A stretch of 64,000 nt of DNA, taken from assembly GCA_023382655.1 (NCBI GenBank), contig JAHDWK010000003.1, positions 310,001 to 374,000 of the forward strand, read 5' to 3'. Position numbers and translations under genes: made by a program. The notes beneath the pieces were generated by a model that saw only the letters and a program-made list of their open reading frames with translations, did no database searches and was not told where the DNA came from. The DNA is from Anaerolineae bacterium. Lineage in GTDB: Bacteria > Chloroflexota > Anaerolineae > Promineifilales > Promineifilaceae. This document shows, in pieces, positions 16,257 to 24,417 of the stretch. The stretch's first letter is position 1. Each line of letters starts with the position of its first letter.

Positions 16257-17507
16257 ATGGATATAAATCAACCTTTACACGGACATGAATTTGGCGGGCA
16301 GACCGTGGCCGAGGCATTAGGCCCGGTACGGCTGCAACGGCTGCTAGAAATTAGCACCCGGCTCAGTTCTACCTTGCGGCTCAGTGAACTGCTCAGCCTG
16401 GTGATGGATGTGTCTACGGAACTCACCAATACAGAAGCGGCTTCTATTTTGCTGGTAGACCGGGTGTCGGGCCAGCTTCATTTTGTGGCCTCTACCAGTG
16501 GCTCGGTGCCGGAGAACACGGCCGTGCCCCTGGATGGTAGTATTGCCGGTTGGGTGGTACGGCACGGCCGTTCCCTCATCATTGATGATGTAGGCCAGGA
16601 TGACCGCCATTATGCTAATGTGGATGAAGACCTCGCCTTCAATACCCGCTCCATGTTGGCTGTGCCTCTGGTAACGCCGAAAGGTGTTATTGGCGCGCTG
16701 GAAGTGCTGAACAAACGAGACGGCCGTCCCTACACCAGCCAGGATGTGGCCCTCATGGAAGCGTTGGCCTCGCAGTCAGCGGTGGCTATTGTGAACGCCC
16801 ATCTCTTCAACCAGTCTGACTTGCTGGCCGAAGTGATGCACGAGATCAAAACGCCACTCATGGCAATCAACTCGGCGGCGGAACTGCTCAGCCGCCCGGA
16901 AGTCCCCCTTGAACGGCACGGTCAGTTGATTGCCATGATCAAGCGCGAGTCGCAGCGTCTGTCTAAAATGACCCGCGACTTTCTGGATTATGCCCGGTTG
17001 GAGTCGGGGCGGGCGCGGCTGGAAATGGCGCCGGTGGCGGTGGCCCAGGTAGTAGACGAAGTGATGCATATTTCGCAGTCGCAGGCAACCGAACGCGGCA
17101 TCACTATTCACGTACAATGCGCCGACAATCTACCCACGGAAAGCAGTGATCTGGTATTGCTGGCCGACCGCGACCGGCTGAAACAAGTGCTGCTCAATCT
17201 GGTGAGCAATGCCACGAAGTACAATAAGGACAACGGCCGTATTACCATCACCGCCCAACCTGTGCAGCAAGAAGTTCACATCGGCGTTGCTGACACCGGC
17301 CCCGGCATCTCCCCGCAAGACCTGGAACACCTCTTTGAGCGTTTCTACCGCATCCCCGGCAGCGAACGGCGCGAAGGCAGCGGCCTGGGGTTGTCGGTAG
17401 CCCAGAAAATTGTGGAAGAGCATCACGGCCGTATCGAGGTTAGCAGCACCCTGGGCGAAGGAACGACGTTTACGGTCTGTCTGCCGGTGACGGCCGTCAA
17501 CCTGTAA
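16257..17507 (+). CDS. GAF-domain sensor histidine kinase
   Basis: 416 aa, no membrane segment, so a cytosolic sensor. GAF domain at about 25-185. HisKA: EVMHEIKTPL with phospho-accepting His around 200. HATPase: N-box NLVSNATKYN, G1 DTGPGIS, F-box FERFYR and G2 GSGLGLS. No receiver gene directly follows; the receiver of the upstream CpaE fusion (14221) is the nearest possible partner. The start ATG lies right after a word-repeat hairpin with no ribosome site. Confidence 0.93.
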   Translation: MDINQPLHGHEFGGQTVAEALGPVRLQRLLEISTRLSSTLRLSELLSLVMDVSTELTNTEAASILLVDRVSGQLHFVASTSGSVPENTAVPLDGSIAGWVVRHGRSLIIDDVGQDDRHYANVDEDLAFNTRSMLAVPLVTPKGVIGALEVLNKRDGRPYTSQDVALMEALASQSAVAIVNAHLFNQSDLLAEVMHEIKTPLMAINSAAELLSRPEVPLERHGQLIAMIKRESQRLSKMTRDFLDYARLESGRARLEMAPVAVAQVVDEVMHISQSQATERGITIHVQCADNLPTESSDLVLLADRDRLKQVLLNLVSNATKYNKDNGRITITAQPVQQEVHIGVADTGPGISPQDLEHLFERFYRIPGSERREGSGLGLSVAQKIVEEHHGRIEVSSTLGEGTTFTVCLPVTAVNL

Positions 17508-17568
17508 TCGGTTATCGGTAATCGGTTATCGGTTTGCCGATTACTGATTACCGATGACCGATAACCTC
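17505..17568. repeat. Word-repeat hairpin (GTTATCGGTAATCGG type)
   Basis: TAATCGGTTATCGG words on the left are complementary to CCGATTAC/CCGATAACC words on the right. The whole gap between the kinase stop and the MscS gene is made of it, and the kinase TAA is part of the first word. Confidence 0.85.
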
Positions 17569-17569
17569 T

Positions 17570-18373
17570 ATGCTTGAACAAATCCTCGCCCTCTGGACAA
17601 CCCCTACCTGGTGGAGCTATCTGCTGCGGGTGGTGGCGTTGTTTTTGTTGGCCTGGCTGGTGTATCGCTTCTCCTGGTCCTTGGCTGACCGGCTGTTGCG
17701 GGTGGGGCAGCTTTCCAAACAGGGGCGGCAGATGCGCCCGGAGCGGTACCAGACATTACGCAGCCTCTTCGCCAGCGCCATCACCATTCTCGCTTTTCTG
17801 GCAGCCGTTATTCTCACCCTCAGCCAGTTTGTCCGTGCCGAAACCCTGATCTGGATGGTTGGCTTGTTTAGCGCGGCTTTTGGCCTGGGGGCGCGGCCAC
17901 TCATTAGCGACTTCCTCACCGGCATCAGTTTTCTTTTTGAAGACCCTTTTGATGTGGGTGATAAGGTAGCATTGCTGGCAGAGGAAGGGGTGGTGGAAAA
18001 GGTAAATCTGCGCACCACCATGCTGCGCTCCCCCAGCGGTGAACTGCTGGTGGTGCCCAACGGAGAAATTCGCCTGGTGCGCAATTACAGTCGGGGACTC
18101 TTTTCACCGGCCACCATTACCCTGAAGCTGGCCGCCGGCGATTTACCCCAGGCGTTGCCGGTGTTGGAAACGTTAGGCAAGGAGGCAGTCATGCTGCTGC
18201 CCAATTTGCTGGAACCCTGGCGCATCATCAGTGAATCGGGTGAAATGGGCCAACAAACCGAGCTAACGCTGCTGGCCAAAGCCCGCTTTGGCATGGGTGC
18301 AGAGATGCGCCCCCGTCTGCTGGCGTTGGTACATGAACGGTTGCAGGAGACGGGGATTCAGTTGACGAATTAA
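17570..18373 (+). CDS. MscS family mechanosensitive channel
   Basis: 267 aa. Two N-terminal helices (about 15-40 and 66-88), pore-lining helix with LFSAAFGLGARPLISDFLTGI (about 98-118), then the MscS beta domain (FEDPFDVGDKV, PNGEI) and a shorter C-terminal domain. Opens under membrane tension to release solutes during hypo-osmotic shock. The small family size fits. The start has no ribosome site and directly follows the word-repeat hairpin. Confidence 0.92.
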   Translation: MLEQILALWTTPTWWSYLLRVVALFLLAWLVYRFSWSLADRLLRVGQLSKQGRQMRPERYQTLRSLFASAITILAFLAAVILTLSQFVRAETLIWMVGLFSAAFGLGARPLISDFLTGISFLFEDPFDVGDKVALLAEEGVVEKVNLRTTMLRSPSGELLVVPNGEIRLVRNYSRGLFSPATITLKLAAGDLPQALPVLETLGKEAVMLLPNLLEPWRIISESGEMGQQTELTLLAKARFGMGAEMRPRLLALVHERLQETGIQLTN

Positions 18374-18425
18374 AGGCGTTCGGCGTCATATCATTTGAAC
18401 ACCTGCTTTCAGAAGGATGGAGAAG

Positions 18426-19445
18426 ATGATAGATGAAATTAAACAGGCTTTGGCAGAAGTGATGGGGCAATTTGCGGACAAGCGGACACACGTTTGCCAG
18501 ATGGAGGTGACGGCCGTGACTGACGGCCGTATTACCCTGGCAGGTACCGTACTGGACGAGGCCACGCTGACGGCCGTTCTCGCTCATCTGGCGGCGACCT
18601 GCCCGGAATACGCTCTGGAAGCCTCGGCCGTAACCATCTTGCGCCAGCCCGCGTACACCCAGATGGTCGTCTGTACAACCATCACGGGCCTGCATAACAG
18701 CCCTGGTTTTTTGTCGGAACCGGGCAGCTATCTGCTGAATGGAATGTTGGTGGAGCCGTTGCAGGCGGACGGCCGTTGGCTGTTTGTGCGCCAGGAAGAT
18801 GGCTACCTGGGCTGGGCTTACGCCCCCTATCTGGGCGATGCACCGTCGGCGGCGCCCACCCACCTGGTTTGTGAACCGGTCGCCTTGCTGCGTCAGGAAC
18901 CAGACGAGCGTGCTGGCCTTGAAAACCGGGTATTGGCGGGTACGGCCGTTGTCGTCACCAACACCCAAAATGGCTGGCAACAGATCACCTGGGCCGGACT
19001 GCCCGGCGGCTGGTTGCCTGCCGCTCACCTGCGCCCGCTGACCGATTTGCCACAGGCGGCCGCTGCCCAACGCGCCCAACTCATTGCCGATGCCCCCCGG
19101 TTTACCGGCGTCCCCTATCTGTGGGCCGGTGTTTCTGGTTATGGCATAGATTGTTCCGGCTATGTGCAGTTGCTCTACCGGCTGGCGGGTGTGACCCTGC
19201 CCCGCGACGCGGACATGATGTTTGCCGCCGGGCAGCCGGTGGAACCACCTTACCGGCCCGGCGACCTCTTCTTTTTCGGCAGCGAAAGCGGCCACCGGCA
19301 CATCTCCCACGTGGGCATGAGCCTGGGCGGCTGGCAGATGATCCACTCGTCGCGCAGCCGGAATGGGGTGTTTGTGGATGATGTGACGGCCGTGAACCAT
19401 TTGCGGGATACCTTTGCCGGGGCACGATCATTTCTGGGAGATTAA
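18426..19445 (+). CDS. NlpC/P60 peptidoglycan hydrolase with SH3-like domains
   Basis: 339 aa. N-terminal alpha/beta region of about 70 aa (BON-like look, unsure), then two SH3b-like domains (about 75-140 and 145-215), then NlpC/P60 at about 220-339 with catalytic Cys in GIDCSGYVQ, His in HISHVGM and a third polar residue in MIHSS. Cleaves gamma-D-glutamyl-diamino-acid bonds in stem peptides (dipeptidyl peptidase VI type). No signal peptide is visible, suggesting action on recycled muropeptides in the cytosol. ATG 18426 is chosen because AGAAGGA lies 8 nt upstream; ATG 18417 overlaps that site. Confidence 0.88.
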   Translation: MIDEIKQALAEVMGQFADKRTHVCQMEVTAVTDGRITLAGTVLDEATLTAVLAHLAATCPEYALEASAVTILRQPAYTQMVVCTTITGLHNSPGFLSEPGSYLLNGMLVEPLQADGRWLFVRQEDGYLGWAYAPYLGDAPSAAPTHLVCEPVALLRQEPDERAGLENRVLAGTAVVVTNTQNGWQQITWAGLPGGWLPAAHLRPLTDLPQAAAAQRAQLIADAPRFTGVPYLWAGVSGYGIDCSGYVQLLYRLAGVTLPRDADMMFAAGQPVEPPYRPGDLFFFGSESGHRHISHVGMSLGGWQMIHSSRSRNGVFVDDVTAVNHLRDTFAGARSFLGD

Positions 19446-19451
19446 GATTGT

Positions 19452-19515
19452 TCCAATGCAGAGACGCGGAGTCGCCGAGGGATTGCATCTCTGCGCCTCT
19501 GCGTCTCCGCGTTAA
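19452..19515. repeat. Word-repeat hairpin (CTCTGCGCCTCTGCG type)
   Basis: GCAGAGACGCGGAG on the left and CTCTGCGTCTCCGCG on the right are complementary. It fills the gap between the NlpC/P60 gene and rsgA. Confidence 0.8.
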
Positions 19516-19536
19516 ACACCATTTGGAGGATAACAT

Positions 19537-20478
19537 CTGGAAACGCTAAACGGCCGTGTCATTAAAGCGATTAGTGGTTTCTTCACCGTGCAAACGGACG
19601 AGGGCGATATTGTGGCGCAGTTGCCGGGGCGGTTGAAGAAGGAGTGGCAGGAAAGCTCCATCGTGGCGGTGGGGGATTGGGTGAGCCTGTCCCTGAATGC
19701 GGATGGCACAGGCGTCATTGAAGAGGTGGCGGAACGGAAGAGTGTGTTGTCCCGCTCACGGCCGTCGGCCCGCGACCGCGACCTTGCCTCTGACCAGGAA
19801 CAGGTGTTGGTGGCGAATGTGGATCAGGTGGTGTTTGTGTTTGCCGTGAAGGATCCGTTCCCCAGCTTGCGCAAACTGGACCGCTTTTTGGTAGTGGCGG
19901 AGATGAATGCGTTGACGGCCGTCATTTGCGCCAACAAAATAGACCTGGTCAAACCTGAAAAAGCACACGAACTGTTTGACGTATACGCCCAAATTGGTTA
20001 CCAGATCATTTACACCAGTGTTAAAACAGGCGCGGGCATTGACGAATTACGCCGCTGTTTGCAGGGCAAAATTTCGGTGCTGGCCGGGTCATCCGGGGTG
20101 GGGAAATCGAGTTTGTTGAACGCCATCCAGCCCGGCCTGGGGCTGAAGGTGAGCGAGGTGAGCAACTATTCCGGCAAAGGGACACATACGACGCGCTTTG
20201 CTCAACTTCTGGCGCTGGATGACGGCGGTTATGTAGCCGATACGCCCGGTATTCGTGGGCTGGCGCTATATGACCTGGAACCGGCGGAGGTGGATGCCTA
20301 TTTCCGGGAGATTGCCCCCTTTGTGGCTGACTGCCGTTTTAGCGATTGCAGCCATCACCATGAGCCAGGTTGTGCGGTGCGCACGGCCGTGCAGCGCGGC
20401 GACATCTCCCCGCAACGGTATGAAAGCTACCTGCGCCTGCGTGAAGAGCATCAGGCGTTGGACGATGCAGCTTATTAG
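19537..20478 (+). CDS. rsgA: Small ribosomal subunit biogenesis GTPase RsgA (apparent CTG start)
   Basis: 313 aa from CTG 19537. The OB-fold N-terminus reads LETLNGRVIKAISGFFTVQT, which aligns with the usual RsgA beginning. GGAGGA lies 6 nt before the CTG. The only downstream candidate, GTG 19588, lacks a ribosome site and would delete the first OB strand; a TAA sits two codons upstream of the CTG. Circularly permuted GTPase: G4 NKID, G1 GSSGVGKSS, G3 DTPG, then the zinc module CRFSDC...HHH...C. It helps mature the 30S subunit. Confidence 0.93.
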   Translation: METLNGRVIKAISGFFTVQTDEGDIVAQLPGRLKKEWQESSIVAVGDWVSLSLNADGTGVIEEVAERKSVLSRSRPSARDRDLASDQEQVLVANVDQVVFVFAVKDPFPSLRKLDRFLVVAEMNALTAVICANKIDLVKPEKAHELFDVYAQIGYQIIYTSVKTGAGIDELRRCLQGKISVLAGSSGVGKSSLLNAIQPGLGLKVSEVSNYSGKGTHTTRFAQLLALDDGGYVADTPGIRGLALYDLEPAEVDAYFREIAPFVADCRFSDCSHHHEPGCAVRTAVQRGDISPQRYESYLRLREEHQALDDAAY

Positions 20479-20484
20479 TGGTCA

Positions 20485-20515
20485 TAGGAAATTGGAGATT
20501 AGAGATTAGAGATTG
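20485..20515. repeat. Word repeat (GAGATTAGAGATT type)
   Basis: Direct GAGATTAGAGATTAGAGATT words after rsgA, of the vocabulary seen at 12823 and 16195. No complementary right arm is visible here. Confidence 0.6.
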
Positions 20516-20617
20516 GCACAAGCCCTATCCGTAAATTTCAACGGTCGAAAAAGATGCTATGATTGTTCTCTGGCCTGCAAAATCTGCGCCGAATTTTTGA
20601 ATGAAGGAATTAGCAAA

Positions 20618-21280
20618 GTGACTCATATTGATTTATCAAGCAGTGAAGAGGCGGTGCTTCAAACCGAATCTTTGGGGGAAAAAATCGAACTTGTTATTGA
20701 AAAGATGCCACCGACTTCTGTGACTCTGGTGGAAATCATGGACATCGTTGGCCCAGACAGTTTGCTCCTCCTCACGGTTTTTCTCTCCCTGGTCTTTCTG
20801 GTGCCCGTTTCCATTCCGGGGGTCAGCACGGTGTTTGGCATTGGTATTTTGTTGATTGGCGTTACGCACCTCTTTTCCCGCCATCTCTGGCTGCCCAAGA
20901 AGATTGCCAACCGCCAGCTTTCGGCCGAAAAACTGCGCGAGGGTTTCACCCGCGCCCTTGTCTGGCTGCACCGCCTGGAAAAGATTAGCCAGCCGCACCG
21001 CATGAGCCGCCTGACGGCCGCAGGCATGATGACGGTGTTTAACAACCTCTCCTTTATTTTTGCCGCGCTGCTGCTGATGTCCCCGTTTGGGTTCATTCCT
21101 TTTAGCAATACCCTGCCCGCACTTGCGCTTATCTTTTTGGCGGTGGGTATGATGCAGCGCGACGGCCGTTTTATCCTCTATGGCAATCTTTCTAATCTGG
21201 CTAGCGTCATTTACTTCGGTTTCCTCATTCTTGGCGGTGGCTGGTCTATTGTGGAGCTTTCCACGCTGATCGGTCAGTAA
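20618..21280 (+). CDS. ExoD family exopolysaccharide synthesis protein
   Basis: 220 aa from GTG 20618 (AAGGA 9 nt upstream). The open frame extends further upstream but without signals. It shows the ExoD pattern: a soluble N-terminus, then a membrane part with PVSIPGVSTVFGIGILLIG, LWLPKKI, conserved polar stretches and paired helices around 150-215. ExoD affects exopolysaccharide production and alkaline tolerance in rhizobia; the biochemical role is unknown. Followed by a DedA gene. Confidence 0.85.
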   Translation: MTHIDLSSSEEAVLQTESLGEKIELVIEKMPPTSVTLVEIMDIVGPDSLLLLTVFLSLVFLVPVSIPGVSTVFGIGILLIGVTHLFSRHLWLPKKIANRQLSAEKLREGFTRALVWLHRLEKISQPHRMSRLTAAGMMTVFNNLSFIFAALLLMSPFGFIPFSNTLPALALIFLAVGMMQRDGRFILYGNLSNLASVIYFGFLILGGGWSIVELSTLIGQ

Positions 21281-21297
21281 CCATTCAAAAACATTTC

Positions 21298-21343
21298 GAG
21301 GTATTGAGAGCAAGCAGGAGTATCTCAATATCTCAACACCTTA
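21298..21343. repeat. Word-repeat hairpin (GGTATTGAGA / TATCTCAATATC type)
   Basis: GAGGTATTGAGA on the left is complementary to the TCTCAATATCTCAACACC words on the right. It occupies the exoD-dedA gap up to the dedA start. Confidence 0.65.
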
Positions 21344-21345
21344 AA

Positions 21346-22008
21346 ATGGATACGTTAACTGGGCTGTTTGATATTGTTGTTCACCTGGACGCACACCTGG
21401 CGCAGATGGTGGATGTGTTGGGGTTGTGGGCCTATTTGTTATTGTTTCTGGTGGTGTTTTGTGAGACAGGGCTGATTGTCGCCCTTTTTTTACCCAGTGA
21501 TTCGCTCATCTTTGTAGCAGGGGCGTTGGCCGGTCTGGACATATTGAACATCGTCGTTTTGTTCTTCTTGTTTTTAGCCGCAGCCACTTTGGGGGATTCG
21601 TTGAACTATTTTTGGGGCAGTTTGATTGGGCCACGCGCGTTTGACGGCCGTTACCGTTACCTGAAACCTCAATACCTGGCACAAACACGGACGTTTTATA
21701 GCCGGCATGGCGGCAAGGCAATTATCCTGGCCCGTTTTGTGCCCATTATGCGCTCCTTTGTACCACTGGTAGCCGGATTGGGGGCGATGACCTACGACCG
21801 TTTCCTGCCCATTAGCATCGTGGGCAATACCATTTGGGTTTCTATTATGCTCTTTGGGGGCTACCTCTTTGGCTCCCATCCACTCGTCCAGAAAAACTTT
21901 GGCCCGATACTTATGGGCATCCTCATCCTCTCCTTCATGCCGATGATCATCGGATTTTTGCGCAGCAAATTGGCTGCTTCCCGCCCTAAAGTGCCCAAAG
22001 CGCCATAA
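21346..22008 (+). CDS. DedA family membrane protein
   Basis: 220 aa, about five or six hydrophobic segments. DedA/SNARE-associated signature: FCETGLIVALFLPSDSLIFVAG, GDSLNYFWGSLIG and ARFVPIMRSFVPLVAGLGAM with the conserved Arg and Gly. DedA proteins act as lipid (undecaprenyl-phosphate or phospholipid) flippases or transporters needed for envelope homeostasis. The ATG 21346 has no ribosome site; TTG 21304 would begin inside the upstream repeat. Confidence 0.9.
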   Translation: MDTLTGLFDIVVHLDAHLAQMVDVLGLWAYLLLFLVVFCETGLIVALFLPSDSLIFVAGALAGLDILNIVVLFFLFLAAATLGDSLNYFWGSLIGPRAFDGRYRYLKPQYLAQTRTFYSRHGGKAIILARFVPIMRSFVPLVAGLGAMTYDRFLPISIVGNTIWVSIMLFGGYLFGSHPLVQKNFGPILMGILILSFMPMIIGFLRSKLAASRPKVPKAP

Positions 22009-22259
22009 CTACAGTGGCAGGTAATGGGCTACTGGCAACTTTTCCCCTCAACCATTTGGTGGATACGGCCGTAACCACCTGACTGACCCCACAATCCATC
22101 CCCCGACAATCCAAATTCAATCCCCCGATTGCTTACTTTCCCTTCTCAAGAAGTTAAGCTTTGCGCATCTTAATCAAAACCAGGTGGCAGTCATTTTGAA
22201 TCTATCTGTCACCGTCAAGGTGAAAGTGGCAACAGCAGACTTTCACCAGGAGAAAAATC
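22009..22259. promoter_or_regulatory. 251-nt intergenic region with 5'-UTR hairpin
   Basis: Holds one ACGGCCGT, C-rich stretches with CCCCCGA words, and a hairpin GGTGAAAG (22219-22226) pairing with CTTTCACC (22240-22247) just before the AGGAG of the next gene. No clear promoter boxes seen. Confidence 0.4.
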
Positions 22260-22634
22260 GTGGGCGACGAAATGAAAGATTTGAAAGATGAAGAAAAAGA
22301 AGGGGCCGCCGAAGGCAATGGCAGCAATTGGATTGTGGCTCTCGTTATGATTGTGGTGGGCATTGGTCTATTGGCCAGCAATTTTACAGAGTTCTCGTTT
22401 AACAATTGGTGGGCGCTGTTTATGCTCATACCGGCTACCGGCATGCTGCGGGCTGTGTGGGTAGATTATCAGGCGCACGGCCATCTCACCGGCAGAAGCA
22501 CCGGCCCGCTCATCGGCGGGTTGGCTATTCTGGTGATGATGGGCGTCTTCCTGTTCAACTTGAGCTGGAGCGGGCTGTGGCCGTTGGGCCTCATTTTTGG
22601 TGGTATTGCTGTCTGGTTGGGCAGCCGCCGCTAA
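22260..22634 (+). CDS. Small membrane protein (LiaI-like transmembrane region)
   Basis: 124 aa, GTG start with AGGAG 7 nt upstream. Acidic head (MKDLKDEEKEGAAE), then about four short hydrophobic helices ending in GSRR. Similar in design to the LiaI-LiaF-type membrane region that often precedes exporter/two-component loci for envelope stress. Here it opens an operon with an ABC exporter and a histidine kinase. Function inferred from position only. Confidence 0.75.
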   Translation: MGDEMKDLKDEEKEGAAEGNGSNWIVALVMIVVGIGLLASNFTEFSFNNWWALFMLIPATGMLRAVWVDYQAHGHLTGRSTGPLIGGLAILVMMGVFLFNLSWSGLWPLGLIFGGIAVWLGSRR

Positions 22635-22664
22635 GGTAGGGGCGGCCCTTGTGGCCGCCCTGCC
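22635..22664. repeat. GC-rich hairpin
   Basis: GGTAGGGGCGGCC is complementary (one mismatch) to GGCCGCCCTGCC, between the small membrane protein and the ABC ATPase. Confidence 0.7.
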
Positions 22665-22679
22665 TCTGGGAAAAATCTA

Positions 22680-23591
22680 ATGAACCACATTATTGAAGTG
22701 AAAAATTTGCGTAAGGCTTACGGCCGTACCATAGCCGTGGAAGATGTCTCCTTAACCGTGCAGCCGGGTGAAATCTTCGGCATCGTCGGCCCTAATGGCG
22801 CCGGCAAAACTACCACTATCGAGTCCATCATTGGCCTGCGCCAACCAGATGGCGGGTCAGTTTCCGTCCTGGGCATGAACCCACAGGCCGAACCGAAGAA
22901 GATGGGCAATCGCATTGGCGTGCAGCTACAAGAAGCGGCGCTGCCCGACCGGATGAAGGTATGGGAGGCGCTGGATTTGTATGCCTCGTTTTATGAGCGT
23001 ACCGTACCCTGGGAACCGCTGCTGGAAACGTGGGGGCTGGCCGACAAACAGCAGGCGCAGTTTGGCAATCTGTCCGGTGGGCAAAAGCAGCGACTGTTTA
23101 TCGCGTTGGCCTTGCTCAATGACCCGGAGATAGTTTTTCTGGACGAATTGACGACCGGGCTAGACCCGCAGGCTCGCCGCGCCACCTGGGATCTGGTACG
23201 CGCCATTCGGGAAAAAGGCAAGACGGTGGTGCTGATCACCCACTTTATGGACGAGATTGAAGCATTGGCAGACCGGGTGGCGATTATTGATCACGGCCGT
23301 GTCCTGGCCTTAGACACCCCGGCTAATCTGATTGCCCAACTACATGGTGAAACGCAGGTGCATTTCACCACGCCAAATGGGTTTGATGCCGATGTGCTGC
23401 GTGAGGTAGCGGGGGTCACGGCCGTGAACCAACACAACCAGCAAGTCACCGTCACCGGCAGCGGCCCGCTGCTGGCAAACGTAGCCGCCGCCCTGGCCCA
23501 ATACAGCATTGCCCCCCACGACCTGCGCGTACAGCAGGCCAATCTGGAAGATGTGTTCCTGGCCCTGACGGGGCGGAACATTCGTGTGTAG
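22680..23591 (+). CDS. ABC transporter ATP-binding protein
   Basis: 303 aa. Complete domain: Walker A GPNGAGKT (37-44), Q-loop QLQE, canonical LSGGQ (131-135), Walker B IVFLDE (151-156) and His in LITHFMDE. A C-terminal accessory domain of about 90 aa (DUF4162-like region, HxTTPNGFDADVL...) occurs in drug and antibiotic exporters. Pairs with the permease at 23627. The neighbouring kinase/regulator pair probably controls it. Confidence 0.93.
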   Translation: MNHIIEVKNLRKAYGRTIAVEDVSLTVQPGEIFGIVGPNGAGKTTTIESIIGLRQPDGGSVSVLGMNPQAEPKKMGNRIGVQLQEAALPDRMKVWEALDLYASFYERTVPWEPLLETWGLADKQQAQFGNLSGGQKQRLFIALALLNDPEIVFLDELTTGLDPQARRATWDLVRAIREKGKTVVLITHFMDEIEALADRVAIIDHGRVLALDTPANLIAQLHGETQVHFTTPNGFDADVLREVAGVTAVNQHNQQVTVTGSGPLLANVAAALAQYSIAPHDLRVQQANLEDVFLALTGRNIRV

Positions 23592-23611
23592 GGCGACCCG
23601 TCGGGTCGCCC
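23591..23611. repeat. Perfect hairpin GGCGACCCG/CGGGTCGCC
   Basis: Starts at the last base of the ATPase stop codon and precedes the AGGAG of the permease. Confidence 0.75.
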
Positions 23612-23626
23612 CACCAGGAGACAACC

Positions 23627-24367
23627 ATGAAACCTTTTCTCAAACTCACATATACAGAACTGAAACTGCAACTACGTGAACCAGTAGGGCTGTTCTTCAC
23701 GCTGGCCTTTCCCGTCATGTTGATGGTCTTGTTTGGCCTCATCTTTGGCAACGAGGCTGAAACCTTCCTGGGCGGGTATGGACAGGTAGACCTGTCGGTA
23801 CCCGGTTACATAGGCATGATCATCGGCACCATTGGCATGTTGAGCATTCCCCTCAGCATCGCCACTTACCGGGAAAATGGCGTTTTGCGCCGTTTACGAG
23901 CCACGCCGGTGCAGTCCAAATCTATCCTCTGGTCACAGGTGGCGGCGCAAACCATCATCGCGCTGCTGGGCATTGCGCTGTTGGTGATTACCGGTCTGCT
24001 GCTGTTTGATCTGCGATTACCCAGCGGCGGGGATGTGATGATTTTACCGGGAATTTTGCTGAGCGCCTTTAGCTTTTTTGCCATCGGTTTTGTGCTGGCG
24101 GGGGTGATGCCTACGCCGCGCACGGCACAGGCGGTGGGCATGGCGATCTTTTTCCCCATGCTTTTTCTCTCTGGCGCAGCCATGCCTCGTTTTATTATGC
24201 CCGAAGGGTTGCAAGAGGTTGCCAAAGTGCTGCCGTTGACGCAGGTGGTCATTTTGCTGGAAGACCTGTGGCTGCGCGGTGAATGGAATCTGACGGCCGT
24301 CGCAGTGATTACGGCCGTACTCATCCTCGGTCTCATTATTTCCCGGTTCACCTTTCGCTGGGAGTAG
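23627..24367 (+). CDS. ABC-2 type permease
   Basis: 246 aa with six helices and no large external loop, the DrrB/YadH type. It contains YRENGVLRRLRATPV, the family motif between helices 2 and 3, and a late FLSGAAMPRFIMP loop. Strong AGGAG. Works with the ATPase at 22680 as an exporter; substrate unknown, drug or lipid-like compounds are usual for the type. Confidence 0.92.
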   Translation: MKPFLKLTYTELKLQLREPVGLFFTLAFPVMLMVLFGLIFGNEAETFLGGYGQVDLSVPGYIGMIIGTIGMLSIPLSIATYRENGVLRRLRATPVQSKSILWSQVAAQTIIALLGIALLVITGLLLFDLRLPSGGDVMILPGILLSAFSFFAIGFVLAGVMPTPRTAQAVGMAIFFPMLFLSGAAMPRFIMPEGLQEVAKVLPLTQVVILLEDLWLRGEWNLTAVAVITAVLILGLIISRFTFRWE

Positions 24368-24377
24368 TGATACACTA

Positions 24378-24408
24378 AGAGCGACGCACTTTGGCAGTGC
24401 GTCGCTCT
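24378..24408. repeat. 13-bp perfect hairpin
   Basis: AGAGCGACGCACT (24378-24390) and AGTGCGTCGCTCT (24396-24408) with a 5-nt loop, between permease and kinase. It would reduce read-through into the kinase gene. Confidence 0.85.
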
Positions 24409-24417
24409 AGAAATCGC

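Noticed and set aside
18228-19400. 390-codon minus-strand frame over MscS and NlpC/P60
   Set aside because: Both plus-strand genes are clear family members; the frame is antisense.
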